NCBI RefSeq assembly: GCF_000196515.1
Contig: NC_014248.1
Coordinates: forward strand, 5,212,001 to 5,276,000
From: 'Nostoc azollae' 0708
Lineage (GTDB): Bacteria; Cyanobacteriota; Cyanobacteriia; Cyanobacteriales; Nostocaceae
DNA length: 64,000 nt
Direction of reading: 5' to 3'
The notes under the pieces were generated by a model that searched no databases, was not told the origin of the DNA, and saw only the letters and a program-made list of their open reading frames with translations. Below are positions 9,094-20,004 of the stretch, one piece after another; within the stretch, counting starts at the first letter, position 1, and each line of letters starts with the position of its first letter. The translations under genes were made by a program, and so were the position numbers.

Positions 9094-11303
9094 TTAACTA
9101 ATTGCAACAGAAGACTCCATAAGTGATGATAAGAAACCCTTGATTTCTCGTATTAATGGATGTTGTTGCAATCTTTTAATTTCTTCATCATTTATATTTC
9201 TAAGTAAGTAGGGAGGCACAAATAAATATAAGTATGTTACAAAATGTAAGTTACTTGAAACCCTTGGCATTGCTTGATTCCCCTTTGCTGCATTAGCCAT
9301 GACATAGTTATAAATTTTTCCGCCCACCTACTTATTTTGTCATTGAGCGACTGTTTCTTATCTAAGACTGTCTCTAAAAAATCTTTAGGTTTACTTTGAG
9401 CTAATTGCCATTCTAAATCATTAAAGTGACGTTTTGCTATTTTTTCAATTAATGATTTATCTTGTAAAAATATGGATTCTATTTCTGGAACTGCCAGAGA
9501 AACTTGAAAAGGAATTCCAGATGGTGCTTGACTTAATACATAATTCATCAAGTCTTTCTTTTCAAATATTTGAGATTCGTTGTATCTGCATCTATGACAA
9601 GAGCAATTGGTATTTTTCGAGTAGCAAGCAGTGCTGAACCCAGGGCGAACGCATGTATATATGGTACATATATACTAATAAATGAGAAAGGTAGTGAGGG
9701 CTGATGATATGGAGGTTGACCAATGAGGCTCTGATGGTAAAGTCATTGTAAAAGTAGAAGAAGAAAGTCCCAAAAAGTGTGAAGCTCAAGCCCAAAATCA
9801 CGATTACTAGCCCAAAATCACGATTACTGACCACGTTGCACAGATGGAAGATCCAAGAGTAGAGGGGAGGAAACGACACAAGTTAATTGACATTCTTACC
9901 ATTGGAATTTGTGCAGTAATTTGTGAAGCAGATAGTTGGGTGGCAATTGAACTGTATGGCTGCACAAAATATAAGTGGTTAAAAACCTTTTTAGAACTAG
10001 GAAATGGGCTCCGGTCCCAGGACACATTTGGAAGGGTATTTGCACAATTGAACCCGCAAAAATTTCAAAATTGTTTCTTGAACTGGATGAAATCAGTACA
10101 TAAGATAAGGGATGGTGAAGTTGTGGCAATTGACGGGAAAACTTTATGTAGTTCTCATGGTAAAAATAGTGACTAGAGTGCAATCCAAATGGTAAGTGCA
10201 TGGGCAACTACAAATAAATTAGTGTTGGGACAGGTGAAGGTGCATGAGAAATCAAATGAAATTACAGCAATTCCCGAATTATTAAAGGTTTTAGAATTAG
10301 CTGGATGTATTGTCAGGATTGATGCCATCGGGTGTCACAAAGACATAGTAAAGTTAATTACGCAAGAAAATGCAGATTATGTAATTACTTTAAAAAAGAA
10401 CCAAGGTAATCTGTATGAGTCAGTAGAACAGCTATTTAAGTCAGGGATAAGTACAGGTTTTCAAGAGCTTCAACATAGCACATATAAACCCGAAGAAACA
10501 GGGCATGGTCTTCATGAAATCCGCAACTTTGGGTTTCAGCTTGATCCTGATTCAGTTTGGTCAAATCTAAAAAGTGTTGGGATGGTAGAATCTATCGGAT
10601 AAGTGGATGATAAAACAACAGTAGAGACTCGTTATTTTATTAGTAGTCTTGAGTCAAATGGAGAACGATTGGCTAATTCTGTCCGCAGCCATTGGGCAAC
10701 AGAAAATTCATTGCATTGGGTATTAGATGTAGCTTTAAAACAAGATGACTGCCGGATTAGGAAAGATAATGCTCCACAAAACTTTGCAGTAATGCGCCAG
10801 ATAGCAGTCAATCTTTTGGGTAAAGAGAACCCCGTGAAGCGGGGGATAAAAAATAAACAGTTTTTGGCAGAAATGGATAATAACTCTTGAGAAAGAGTTT
10901 TAGCTTTAGCCTCAACTAACTTGTCAACAATTTACTTAATATTTTCTTCTGCTTATTTTTACAGATAAGTTTACTTATTTATGGATGAATAGTTAGCTCA
11001 TTTATCCTTAGCTAAGAGTTATTCAATTGGAGATAAGCTAATTCATCGCTTAATAAAAAAGTGATTGATTTTGTTTATATATCCATCAAGCTTTGCACTT
11101 ATATATATAGATGATTTTAAAATCCTCATTAGTTTTTATTAGGAAATAAGGTGCATTTCCCCTGGTGAACTAGCTAAAGAACGAGCTCTGTAAGAGCTTA
11201 GAGTCGGTATAATTTGAATGTCTTGACTCAGCTTTTTTGGCAGTAATATCCGTACAACTTCTATATCTCTATCACTTTCTGTAAGAATGTATGCTAGTAT
11301 CAT
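9094..11303 (-). pseudogene. TOPRIM-like hypothetical gene split by an ISAs1 element
   Basis: The N-terminus is at 11171-11303 (MILAYILTESDRDIEVVRIL..) and the rest is at 9094-9634. Removing the ISAs1 element (9640-11165) and one copy of its 5-bp duplication joins ..RARSLASS to ALLATRKIP in frame. The joined protein then shows an acidic VIDADT motif of the kind seen in TOPRIM folds. A frameshift near 9300 and a stop near 9555 break the C-terminal half. The family is a cyanobacterial hypothetical protein as far as I can tell. A nucleotide-binding or nuclease role is only a guess. Confidence 0.7.
9640..11165 (+). mobile_element. ISAs1-family element, transposase interrupted by stops
   Basis: This 1,526-bp element has inverted ends (CCAGGGCGAACGCA on the left and, read inward, CCAGGGGAAATGCA on the right) and the direct repeat TGAAC at 9635-9639 and 11166-11170. 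The transposase reads on the plus strand from about 9844 to 10890 (..DPRVEGRKRHKLIDIL.., ..VVAIDGKTL.., ..LKKNQGNL.., ..VRSHWATENSLHWVLDV..), which is typical of ISAs1 (H-repeat-like) enzymes. In-frame stops lie at about 10174 and 10600. The last 275 bp are non-coding. Confidence 0.88.
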
Positions 11304-11407
11304 GATAAAATCTCCGTTGTAATGTCGTAATTAGGGATACCTTTATAGACACAAACACGATATTTTTTGACTAGATATTTACATATACATTTATTTTCTA
11401 GTGAATT

Positions 11408-13697
11408 AGGAGTTACGCATTGATAAAAAAACTCATCCATGATTATTAAGCAGTACCAGCATTGGTAAGATTTTCCACGATGTAGTCGCCCACAACTAAA
11501 GTGAATAAGTTCCTTTACAATTCATAGCAATTAGAAATACTGAACAAAATATCTGTGTTTTAATTCCTTGGCTATCTCTAACCATAAATTGATAAATTCC
11601 ACATACTTGTTTGATGGCTCTATGAAAACTTTCAATCCCCCAATGAGTATCATGAATTGTCACGGGACCATGGAGTTTTGGCAGAAAGACTCAAATAGGA
11701 AGTAAACCATTGAGATAAGCACAAGGAAGGGAAAGGATTTGGTAGACACTTTCAACATTCCACTGTGGGCCAGAAATTTTAATCCTTGCTCCAATCTGTT
11801 GAATAGCAGATTCGACAGATCCAGAACCAATAGAACACAGTTGTTTAGCTTGGTAGTAGGTGTAGTTAATAATGCCAGTGGGATGTTTTTCGCCTATGTC
11901 GAAACACTTCTTAACTTGTTTGCCTCGACAATTATTAAATAAAGGTTGAATCGGCTCTATCTGACCTTACCACAATAAACTCCCAACAGCTTGGAGACGC
12001 TTTAAAGAACCACTAATTTGATAAAGATTCTCTTTGAGGTGATACCAATCTAAAATTTCCAAAGGTTTGAATTTTTCAGTTCCAAACTCTTTAACTAAAT
12101 TCCAAACTCCATCATGACCATCCCCCAAACACACAAGGGGTTAACCAAAGACTGGCTATTAACATAATCAACTAATGAATGATTGGTTGTTATCAAAAAA
12201 TGCGCCATCATAAATTCCTTGTAGACGAAGGGTTTTATAGTCTCGCCAGTACCAGCCTGCTTGTGGTGTTTGCCCCCTATTTGTACTTTTCCACCATCCA
12301 CCCTCACTTCACAGACAGCTTGTTTTCCTTGTGGTAGCTCCCAATCTTGTTCCACAACTAGTTTTTGTTGCCTCCTATGGCCAACTTTTACTCCTGTTAA
12401 TGCCTCAATTTCAACTTCTTCTTTTTGATATGATTCCTTAGCTGATAGCCTCAAGCAGCACTTTTGAAGTAATGGACCTAATCGACTTCTTGGCTTCAAA
12501 CCCAGTCTCTGCAACTATTTAGCTTTTAGTTTTAGTTCTCCTCTCCTACCAAGGTTTTGACTTTCCTGGTTTTACCTACTTTCCTTCCGCTTGTTCCTTC
12601 AATAAAAAAAGGGCTATTTCTGGACTTACCACTTCTAATATTTGACTCCTTACTGTTTTTTCTATGCCTTCCAAGTCTGTTATCTGACTTTTGTCTGCTT
12701 CTTCATATAACAATGTTGCCTATTCTTCTAAGCAGGCTTTGAGCCGTTCTTTTTTATCCTGGTTCATGGTTGCTAATCCACACTTGTTTATCCTTATATT
12801 CTCCTATCACTTGTGTATCTTCCAATAGTGGATCCTCCCATTGTCACAAATTCACTTTTGGTGATTTGATTGAGAGCTTCTTGATCTGGTAGATACACTA
12901 TATAGTCTCTAGAGTCTTCTTTGTTGAACTCTTGCCTAAACAATTTGATCAATCGAAATGCTCTCAAATGACTTATCAAACCTTCATCGATAATTTCTAA
13001 ACTCCTTAAGAGACAATACTTTTCTAGTTTATTCGATACGGTTCTATTTTTCTCAATCCCAAATAGAAAACCCAATTTCTGGTTTTCTAAAAATTTTAAG
13101 CTTTCTACCCCTGAATAGCAACTGTCTCCTGTAACTATTCTTGGTTTTACACCCCAATCAATCACTTCCTTGAGCATTTCCTGAAAATAATCGTTCTTCG
13201 TATTTCCCTCCTTTTTGTCGTATATAATGCTATCTGTAATTTCTTGGTACTAAATTGCCATACATATCACTGTAGTACAGTGTGATTAAATTTATTCCTT
13301 CGATGCTCTTATGATATTTCCCAGACTAAAAATAACTGATTAATTCTGCATGTTTTGGGTCACGATACAATTTTTATACTACTGTGTCATCTACAGTTAA
13401 AATCCCTCCTACTATATTTATGATTTTCTTTACTGTATCGAATAAATGCTTCGGTTCCTATCTCTCTCTGAGCAATAATCTATTCACACTATCATGTGAA
13501 ACGTTTTCCAATATCTCTGCCAATCTATAACATCCCCCATGCTTTAGTTCTGATAGCAACAACAGAGTCTAATCTTCTAGATTGCATTCTGCTGTAGAAG
13601 GTTTAGTTATTTCTCTAATTCTCCCATACCTCCTAAGTAGATGACATTTTTTATCACTACACTATTTTGCTACTTTGTGAGCACGTAATCACTAGGA
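11408..13697 (-). mobile_element. IS701/IS4-like element remnant, split by ISKra4
   Basis: On the minus strand, transposase pieces read from about 13600 (..HDSVNRLLLRE..) through 12840-13177 (..IVTGDSCYSGVESLKFL..). After removal of the inserted ISKra4, they join to 11500-11663 (..IHDTHWGIESFHRAIKQV..). This is a DDE transposase with the C-terminal WxxEsfHR motif of IS701/IS4-type enzymes. Several stops are present. The outer boundaries are approximate and judged from weakly similar ends. Confidence 0.65.
11664..12839 (-). mobile_element. ISKra4-family element, copy B (decayed)
   Basis: It is 1,176 bp, the same length as copy A at 892, and starts GGGACCATGGAGTTTTGG. It is flanked by the perfect 8-bp direct repeat ATTGTCAC (11656-11663 and 12840-12847), so it transposed into the surrounding IS701/IS4-like transposase gene. 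Its transposase is broken at the same places as in copy A. Both give the same 139-residue frame (12095-12514 here) with only a few substitutions. Confidence 0.88.
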
Positions 13698-13900
13698 GTA
13701 TTAGATAATACATTATTATGATCTAACAGTATCAATGATTATGAGGTTGTGAATTTTTGCAAAGTTAAAGATCCCCGACTTCTTTTCAGGATTTTTCTAT
13801 CAGGTAAATAATTAATTATAGAAGTCGGAGATCTAAATCATTTAATTAGTGGGTTTCCTTTGTCAAATCACCCTAAGAAACCAACCCATTATTAATTACG
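13698..13900. other. intergenic, no gene seen
   Basis: AT-rich spacer with an 'agaagtcgg' repeat block (about 13775-13860) related to those near 8990 and 35240. Confidence 0.4.
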
Positions 13901-15648
13901 CTAAGATTTGCTTGCTTCTAATATTTCACGCCAAAAATCGAGTGCTGAGAGATGATTTATAAAGTAAATGTTGAGGAGACAAGAGGAAGTAGCATAATTC
14001 TAGTCATAAGAGCATATATAGCCCCTTCCCTCATTTGTGTTAAACGCTCATAATCCTTGCTTAGACGATGATATTAGTTAAACCACCCAAATGTTCTTTC
14101 TACTACCCAGGGTTGTGGTAAAACTTTAAATTCTTGCTCAGTAGGTCCTATGACTTCAACATGAGCTTGAATCATGAACCAAACTGCAAGTGCAAATTTA
14201 TCACCGTCATAACCGGAATCAACCCATAAAACTTGGACTTTTTCCAATAATTCTGTGGGTTCCTCTAGCAGTTCCATTAGTGCATAGGCAGCAAGTATTC
14301 GTTCTGGGGCATTCGCTTCACTAACAACAACTTTCAACACAAGTCCCAGGCTATCAACTAAAGTTTGCCCCTTTCTTGCTTTTACCTTTTTACATCCGTC
14401 AAAACTATACACATCCCCTTTTTTTGGTCAGTGTTGACCGACTGACTGTCTACGGCGAGCGCGGTAGGTTGTGTTGATTTACCTAATTTCGAGCGAACTT
14501 GACCACCCAATGTATGGTTGAATTTTTCCCAAACCCCCTGGCCATGCCATTTCCTGTAATAGCTATATACCGTTGACTTTGGCGGGAAGTCACCTGGAAG
14601 CATATTCCATTGACATCCAGTTTTCAAATGATAATAGATGGCATTACATATTTCACCCATATCTGTTGTGGGTGGATGCCCTCCTTCTTTGGCTGGTGGA
14701 ATCAATGGGGCCAGGATTTCCCAGTCCATATCAGTTAAGTCTGTGGGGTAAGACTTTCGTGCCATGATTAGCTATGTAAATACACTATATCTGATGTATC
14801 CTATCCTTCCAACATTCCTTTTCTACTCCCCTTTACATTTACTTTATCAATATCCTCTTATTCGGTTCTGTTAGCAACGTGCCTACATAATGCTCTCGCT
14901 ATTGCGCCACTATATGGCGAAGAAAGATTCTCTGCTATTTGGCGTGGCTTTCGATCTAAAATTCCTTGTTGCGTGAATTGTGGAACGTATGGAGGAAGCA
15001 GACTTCATAGTAATAATCCAGTATGGTATATATCTACCTGACGCTGAATTTTTCCAAATTATATTTGGTTAAAATGCTCTGGAGGTAGCATCCATTTTGC
15101 CATTGTATTATAAACACTCAAATATTTTTCCGATCTACTTATTCCCAAATCAGCTATTTTAAACTTGTAAATAGGATCTTTCTCTGGAACAATTATATCT
15201 TTTACTTCAAATACAAAAATATTACGAGGATGTATATCTAGATGAACATAGCCTTCCTTATTATATTATTGTGAATAAAGTCAAGTGCTTGCAAAATATC
15301 TATTACAATGTATGCTAGTAAAGCTTCACGTATATCATATTGTTGTATTTGTATCACATCCTTGAGTCGAGAATGACAACGTTCAAGAATGACATAAAGA
15401 GTATTTTCACATTCAAAGGAAGTATGAATATAGGTTATATTTGGATGCCGCAGATTTATTAAAATATTTCTCTCTCTTAGCCACCGTTGTCAAACATCTT
15501 CATAAGTCTGATTTTGGGGTTCAATAACTTTAGCTGCAAGTTCGCTAAGTTCGCTGCCCCATTCATCCTCGCCTTTAAATACCTGACCTAAATACCCTTG
15601 ATTAATACTTTTACCGATAAAATATTGCCTACCATTAAAATTTACCAT
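13901..15648 (-). pseudogene. serine/threonine protein kinase pseudogene, split by IS5
   Basis: The start at 15648 gives MVNFNGRQYFIGKSINQG with a degenerate Gly loop, then AAKVIEP (ATP-binding Lys), HLDIHPRNIFVF (catalytic loop) and IADLGIS (DLG in place of DFG). It continues ..QIAENLSSPYSGAIARAL.. up to 14858. There the IS5 element (13949-14857) interrupts it. Beyond the element it resumes SALDFWREILEASKS and stops at 13901. A TGA near residue 52, a frameshift near 15260 and further stops show it is dead. It was probably a soluble Hanks-type kinase of about 280 residues, common in Nostocales. Confidence 0.82.
13949..14857 (-). mobile_element. IS5-family (IS1031-like) element, copy 1
   Basis: This 909-bp element has ends GAGATGATTTATAAAGTAAATG (left) and, inward from the right, GAGGATATTGATAAAGTAAATG. 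OrfA (14382-14765, 127 residues, MARKSYPTDLTDMDWEIL..) is open. OrfB (from about 14412 down) follows in the -1 frame after a run of seven A, and is cut by a CAA-to-TAA stop after ..FGWFN at 14074. The flanks are TGA and TTA. The flanking gene shows the original was TGA/TGA, a TNA-type duplication, with one later substitution. Confidence 0.9.
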
Positions 15649-15751
15649 TAAAATTAATAATCTCACCATTTTGAGGAGGACAAAAAAATATTGGAGTTTG
15701 GAAATTGATTGGATTAATCATTGTGGTTTTATCCATCGAATCCTTACGAAT

Positions 15752-15791
15752 AGTAAACCCCATCTAGAAGTTTACCTACATGGGGTTTACT
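15752..15791 (-). terminator. hairpin downstream of the phosphoketolase gene
   Basis: AGTAAACCCCAT and ATGGGGTTTACT form a 12-bp perfect stem with a 16-base loop, 21 bp beyond the stop of the gene at 15813. No clear T-run follows, so it may be a terminator or an mRNA 3'-end stabiliser. Confidence 0.6.
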
Positions 15792-15812
15792 ACATTGTAC
15801 TGCCTGTATTAT

Positions 15813-18026
15813 TTAATGCGCTAACTCAATAGCCCGCTTAGTCAATGCTTCCGCAGTCAACCCATTAAACGCCATCAACTCACCGGCACTCGCGGTAGTT
15901 TCCCCACGTTTCCAGGCGAAAGTATCACGTTTAGAATTACTGCGTAACATGATTGGTTCTAACATCGCTGCAGCACCACCTGTCACACCAATTAAGGCAT
16001 CTCCACCAAACAATTGCTCAAAATCGGCATCACTTAAAAAACCACCATCTGGTTCAGAACAAGTCTCCCAAGCAGTATCATAAGGACGATATAAACGGCG
16101 GGGATTGATAATAGAAACAATCTTCACACCAATACCTTCAGTTTCTAAAAATGCCGCCGCTTCAAAAGCAGGAATTAATGTCATATCGCCAATTACAGCA
16201 AATACAACTGTCTTACCACCAGGGACTTCATGTAATAATACTGCACCATCAATTAAGCCTTTTTCAGTTTGGGCAAAGGTGCTACGAACTGGCAAAGGAG
16301 ATTTACTGGCAGTTATGACAATGCCCTTATTTTTTGTTCTCAAAGCCCAGTCATAACAAGCTTGAATACTGTTAGCATCTGGAGGAAATAATAGGAATAT
16401 ATTTCCTGTTCTCATCAAAGAGGCAAAATAAGCTTCAATTTCTGGTCTTTGGTGAGTCCAACCGTTACGTCCTTGTTCTAACGCCCCGGCTGTAAATAAT
16501 GTAATGGTCGAGGGAGTTTGTCGGCGTAATTCTGCCATCGCTTGAGTAACTGTTTGCCAAATTGGTAAACCATTGATGGCAAAAGATTCGTAAGAACACC
16601 ACAGAGTTCTCGCACCCATTAAGGATAAACCAGCGGCTAAACCTGCACAAGCATCTTCGCTCAAAGGTTCGTAAACTTGACCACCTGGGGCTTGATTATA
16701 TAAATCATCGGTGGTGGGGTGATTGATTTTTAAAGCTTGGTTAATGTTAGCAATTCCTGATGCTTCGTTTCCATCAGCATTAGTAACTAGGAAATTTTTA
16801 TCCTTATTTCCAACTATTCCTACTAACCTGCCCATTGCGGTTGTCGCAACTTTTGGTTTTCCGCCAACTGTATATTCTTCTAATGGTAATTCCCCTAAAT
16901 CTGCTAAGGGTAATTCAAATTCTGTCACTGCGGTTTTTGCTGCTGGACCACCTCCCGCACGTTCGGCATTTGTTCGCACTGTTTCCCATGCTTCCACAGG
17001 TAATGCCCGTTTTTGTAAAGCGGTAACGATATGGGGCGCGTCTAAAGTATCTTTAGGATAGAGGTTGTGTGATTTTGCACCCAAGGCGTGAACCCCTGCA
17101 CCTTTGAGTTGTTTGATAATAAATACTGTCAATTTACCGCTAAGTGCAGAACGTTCAGCTTTATCCATTCCTACTAATACCGCTTTGGTAAAATCTAGGC
17201 GGTTATCAAAAGAAAATGCGGTACTATCAACATAGTCACCGTCTTGATTTTGGTCGTCAAAATCTTTGGCATTTACTAACACGACTTCGCTAAAACCGTT
17301 ACCTTGCCAGTAGGCTATCATCTCTTCGTTGGTTTTCTGAGATACCATGCTGTGGTGTTCTTGGCTATAACCGTTCCACACTAACACCGGTAAGAAGTTG
17401 GTGACACTGGGGTAAGCAGTGTTAAAATGCGCCATTGAACTCATGATATAGGGTTCACCCAGTCCCCCGTCTCCCACGGTGAAGGGGAAGAGTTTCTCAC
17501 GGTGCAGGAGTGCAGCAGACATAGCGAAATGTTGTCCTTGTCCCAAGGGGCCTGCTGGTGCAAGGATACCGGGAATGTAGCCGGAAAGGTGTCCTAATAA
17601 TCCATGCTTTTCTCGAAAGCGATCACGCAATTGTTGTACTGTAAAAATGCCCATGTCTTCTAAAGACCTGTCTAAGAACATGGCACTATAGAAACCAGGG
17701 GCGTGATGTCCCACTTCGGTGATAATATTTTTATGTCCCAGCATGACCAAAGCTGCATAAGCTTCCGCTTGGCTGGCAAAACCGCCGGGATGTCCAGAAG
17801 CCTTACTACCAGTGATTTGAAGAGTTAAGTACCGCAGGGCATCGGCAGCGAGTAAGGTTTGATAAACTGCATTTGTATCGGTAGGATTTAATATAGCTAC
17901 TTTACCAGATGCGATCGCCGGCGTTGTCCCATAAGTGTCAAAATCTGGCAGTGCTTCCCTAAAATATTGTATCCCTTCACAAAAATTTGGAACTGCGGAA
18001 GATGCCTTTGTCGTAGTAGCTGTCAT
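15813..18026 (-). CDS. phosphoketolase/transketolase-type thiamine-diphosphate enzyme
   Basis: The 737-residue open frame is intact. The N-terminal half shows GSKASGHPGGFASQAEAY and GHLSGYIPG, and the thiamine-diphosphate motif starts at VGDGGLGEPYIMSS and runs to a distal Asn-Gly (VLVWNGYSQEHHS). The C-terminal half has the transketolase-type pyrimidine domain (..SYESFAINGLPIWQ..). Enzymes of this group cleave xylulose-5-P or fructose-6-P with phosphate to give acetyl-P, feeding carbon from sugar phosphates to acetyl units. The sequence is shorter than classic phosphoketolases (about 790 residues), so a related sub-family is possible. It starts with MTATTTKASSAVPNF and is transcribed alone. 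Confidence 0.8.
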   Translation of the reverse strand: MTATTTKASSAVPNFCEGIQYFREALPDFDTYGTTPAIASGKVAILNPTDTNAVYQTLLAADALRYLTLQITGSKASGHPGGFASQAEAYAALVMLGHKNIITEVGHHAPGFYSAMFLDRSLEDMGIFTVQQLRDRFREKHGLLGHLSGYIPGILAPAGPLGQGQHFAMSAALLHREKLFPFTVGDGGLGEPYIMSSMAHFNTAYPSVTNFLPVLVWNGYSQEHHSMVSQKTNEEMIAYWQGNGFSEVVLVNAKDFDDQNQDGDYVDSTAFSFDNRLDFTKAVLVGMDKAERSALSGKLTVFIIKQLKGAGVHALGAKSHNLYPKDTLDAPHIVTALQKRALPVEAWETVRTNAERAGGGPAAKTAVTEFELPLADLGELPLEEYTVGGKPKVATTAMGRLVGIVGNKDKNFLVTNADGNEASGIANINQALKINHPTTDDLYNQAPGGQVYEPLSEDACAGLAAGLSLMGARTLWCSYESFAINGLPIWQTVTQAMAELRRQTPSTITLFTAGALEQGRNGWTHQRPEIEAYFASLMRTGNIFLLFPPDANSIQACYDWALRTKNKGIVITASKSPLPVRSTFAQTEKGLIDGAVLLHEVPGGKTVVFAVIGDMTLIPAFEAAAFLETEGIGVKIVSIINPRRLYRPYDTAWETCSEPDGGFLSDADFEQLFGGDALIGVTGGAAAMLEPIMLRSNSKRDTFAWKRGETTASAGELMAFNGLTAEALTKRAIELAH

Positions 18027-18226
18027 GCTGAGTACCTTAATAAAAAGCTAATAAACTGGATAAGCTCGTTTAATGTCACCAAAATTTTACAACTTTCAGG
18101 TTGTAACAGTAGATTCCTTTTTTCCCACATCAGGATAAGTAATTTAAATACTCAACCTAGAAAAACTAATTATTTCCAGTTAACTTAATTTTTAAGAAAA
18201 GACGTACATCTAGTAAAAAAATTTTT

Positions 18227-19711
18227 ATGCCTCTACCAAAAGAACCCAAAACCCCAGCCACCTTGCAAATGCTACGCTGGGTATTTGGTCCCATGCCCTA
18301 CATGGAAGAATGTGCTAAAATTGACAGTCATGTTTTCACTCTCAAGTTGCAAAACAATTTACTTCCTTTAGTGTTTATCCATACTCCTGAAGTGATGCAG
18401 CACTTTTTAAGCAAGGATACTAAAGAGTTAGGAGCACCAGGAGAATTGAATAACATTTTTGAAATTTACTAGGTAAAAATTCAGTCATCTCCCAAAGTGG
18501 TAAAGAACAACAGCGTCAACGGCAGTTAATGATGCCTCCCTTACATGAGGAAAGAATGCGAACTTATGCTGACGTAATTAACTATATCACCGAGAAAGTC
18601 ATGAATAAACAGCCAATAGACTTCTTGCAGAATTAATTTTATTTTATAATGGGGATTTATCTTTGTTCTAGCCACAAGTTAGAGTTACAGGGTTATATTT
18701 AAATTGGCGAGCGCAAAGAACAGCAAAAATACATAAAATCTAAAACTCTCTATCATACCACAGAAACAATTTTGCAAGAGGTCTAATAAATAAATCCTTG
18801 AACGTGCGAACAGTAACCCAAGATATTACCCTGCGGATGATGATGCAAGCTGTATTTGGACTATATGAAGGAGAACGTGCCGAAAAACTACAGCACCTAC
18901 TATGTGAAACTATGTGAAATTTTAGAGTTAGCTAGTGGGGTATGGAGAGTGGCCTTACTTTATTTTCCCGCCCTACAAAATTTGATTGGTATGTTCCAAT
19001 TTTGGGAAAAACAGCAACAGCGCCAAAATAAAGCCGACCAACTCCTGTATGAAGAAGTTCAGCAACGACGCGAAAATCCTGACCCATCCTGCACAGATAT
19101 CCTTAGCTTACTCATGGCCGCAAGGGCTGGCAACTGATGAAGCTGGTGAACCTATGAGTGATCTAGAATTACGTGATGAGTTAATGACCTTATTAGTAGC
19201 TGGTCATGAAACCACAGCAACTGCGATAGTTACTAGCAGAACTGGATAGTTTAACTGAAAATCCAGACTCCAGCGCCATCTTTCAATTACCTTATCTCAC
19301 CGCCGTTTGTAAAGAAACCTAGCCAGTTACCCAGTGGGGATGTTAACTTTTCCTAGACGAGTCAAAACACCTATTTCTGTAGATGGTCATGAATTAGAAC
19401 CAGGTACAGTCATCATGGGTTCAATTTATTTAACCCACCAACGGGAAGATATTTATCCCAACCCTAAATAATTTAACACAGAACGCTTTTTAGAAAAACA
19501 ATTTTCACTATTTGCGGCTAGTGCAGGACGTTGTATTGGTCTAGCACTTGCTCAATTTGAAATGGGATTAGCACTAGCTAAAATTCTTCAAGGTTGGGAA
19601 ATGGAACTAGTTAATACTCTTGAAGTTAAACCAAAAGGTTGTGGTTTGGTGACAGGTCCAAATAAACCTATTAAAATGATTTGTCTAGGTCCTCGTCAGC
19701 AACAATCTTGA
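18227..19711 (+). pseudogene. cytochrome P450 (CYP110-like) pseudogene, contains a MITE
   Basis: It starts MPLPKEPKTPATLQMLRWVF, typical of cyanobacterial CYP110 proteins. The oxygen-binding I-helix motif ([13 protein letters not shown]) is at about 19190-19235. The K-helix region (PYLTAVCKET) lacks its ExxR because of a stop. The heme-binding stretch reads FAASAGRCIGLALAQFEMG, with the Cys kept but the preceding Phe-Gly-Gly-Gly degraded. Several frameshifts and stops are present (about 18470, 18920, 19245, 19320, 19410). A 165-bp MITE sits between ..MNKQPIDF and the SLNVRTVTQDITLRM segment. Confidence 0.93.
18619..18783 (-). mobile_element. MITE-A, copy 1, inside the P450 pseudogene
   Basis: This 165-bp element has inverted ends GACCTCTTGCAAAATTG / GACTTCTTGCAGAATTA and TA on both sides (18617-18618, 18784-18785). 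Two further copies, in the opposite orientation, are at 32557-32722 and 61601-61766. It has no coding capacity. TA duplication is the signature of IS630/Tc1-type transposition. Confidence 0.88.
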
Positions 19712-19724
19712 ACTTTAGAGACAA

Positions 19725-19960
19725 TAGCAGTTTAATTACTAAGGGGTTAAGATTTGGTATAAACTAACTTTTAACCTCCGCAAATTATTATACTACTAAA
19801 TAGACATCAATTTGCGAGAAATCGACGGCGAAAAGCTTGTTATAGCAGTTTAATTACTAAGGGGTTAAGATTTGGTGTTAACTAACCTTTAACCCCTAGA
19901 AATTAGTATACTAGTAAATAGACATCAATTTGCGAGAAATCGACGGCGAAAAGCTTGTTA
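19725..19960. repeat. 118-bp tandem duplication
   Basis: Two units (19725-19842 and 19843-19960) start TAGCAGTTTAATTACTAAGG and end GAAAAGCTTGTTA. They differ at about ten positions. Each contains CTAAGGGGTTAA near the start and a TTAACC.CC block near the middle, able to form a stem. Confidence 0.9.
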
Positions 19961-20004
19961 TTGTAAACAGTTAATGGTTTTTAATATGCACTTTGCAAAC
20001 AATT

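Noticed and set aside
14858-15030. Plus-strand open frame (..ALAIAPLYGEERFSAIWRG..) between IS5 and the kinase
   Set aside because: The minus strand continues the kinase (..QIAENLSSPYSGAIARAL..) and joins across the IS5 element, so the plus-strand reading is a shadow.
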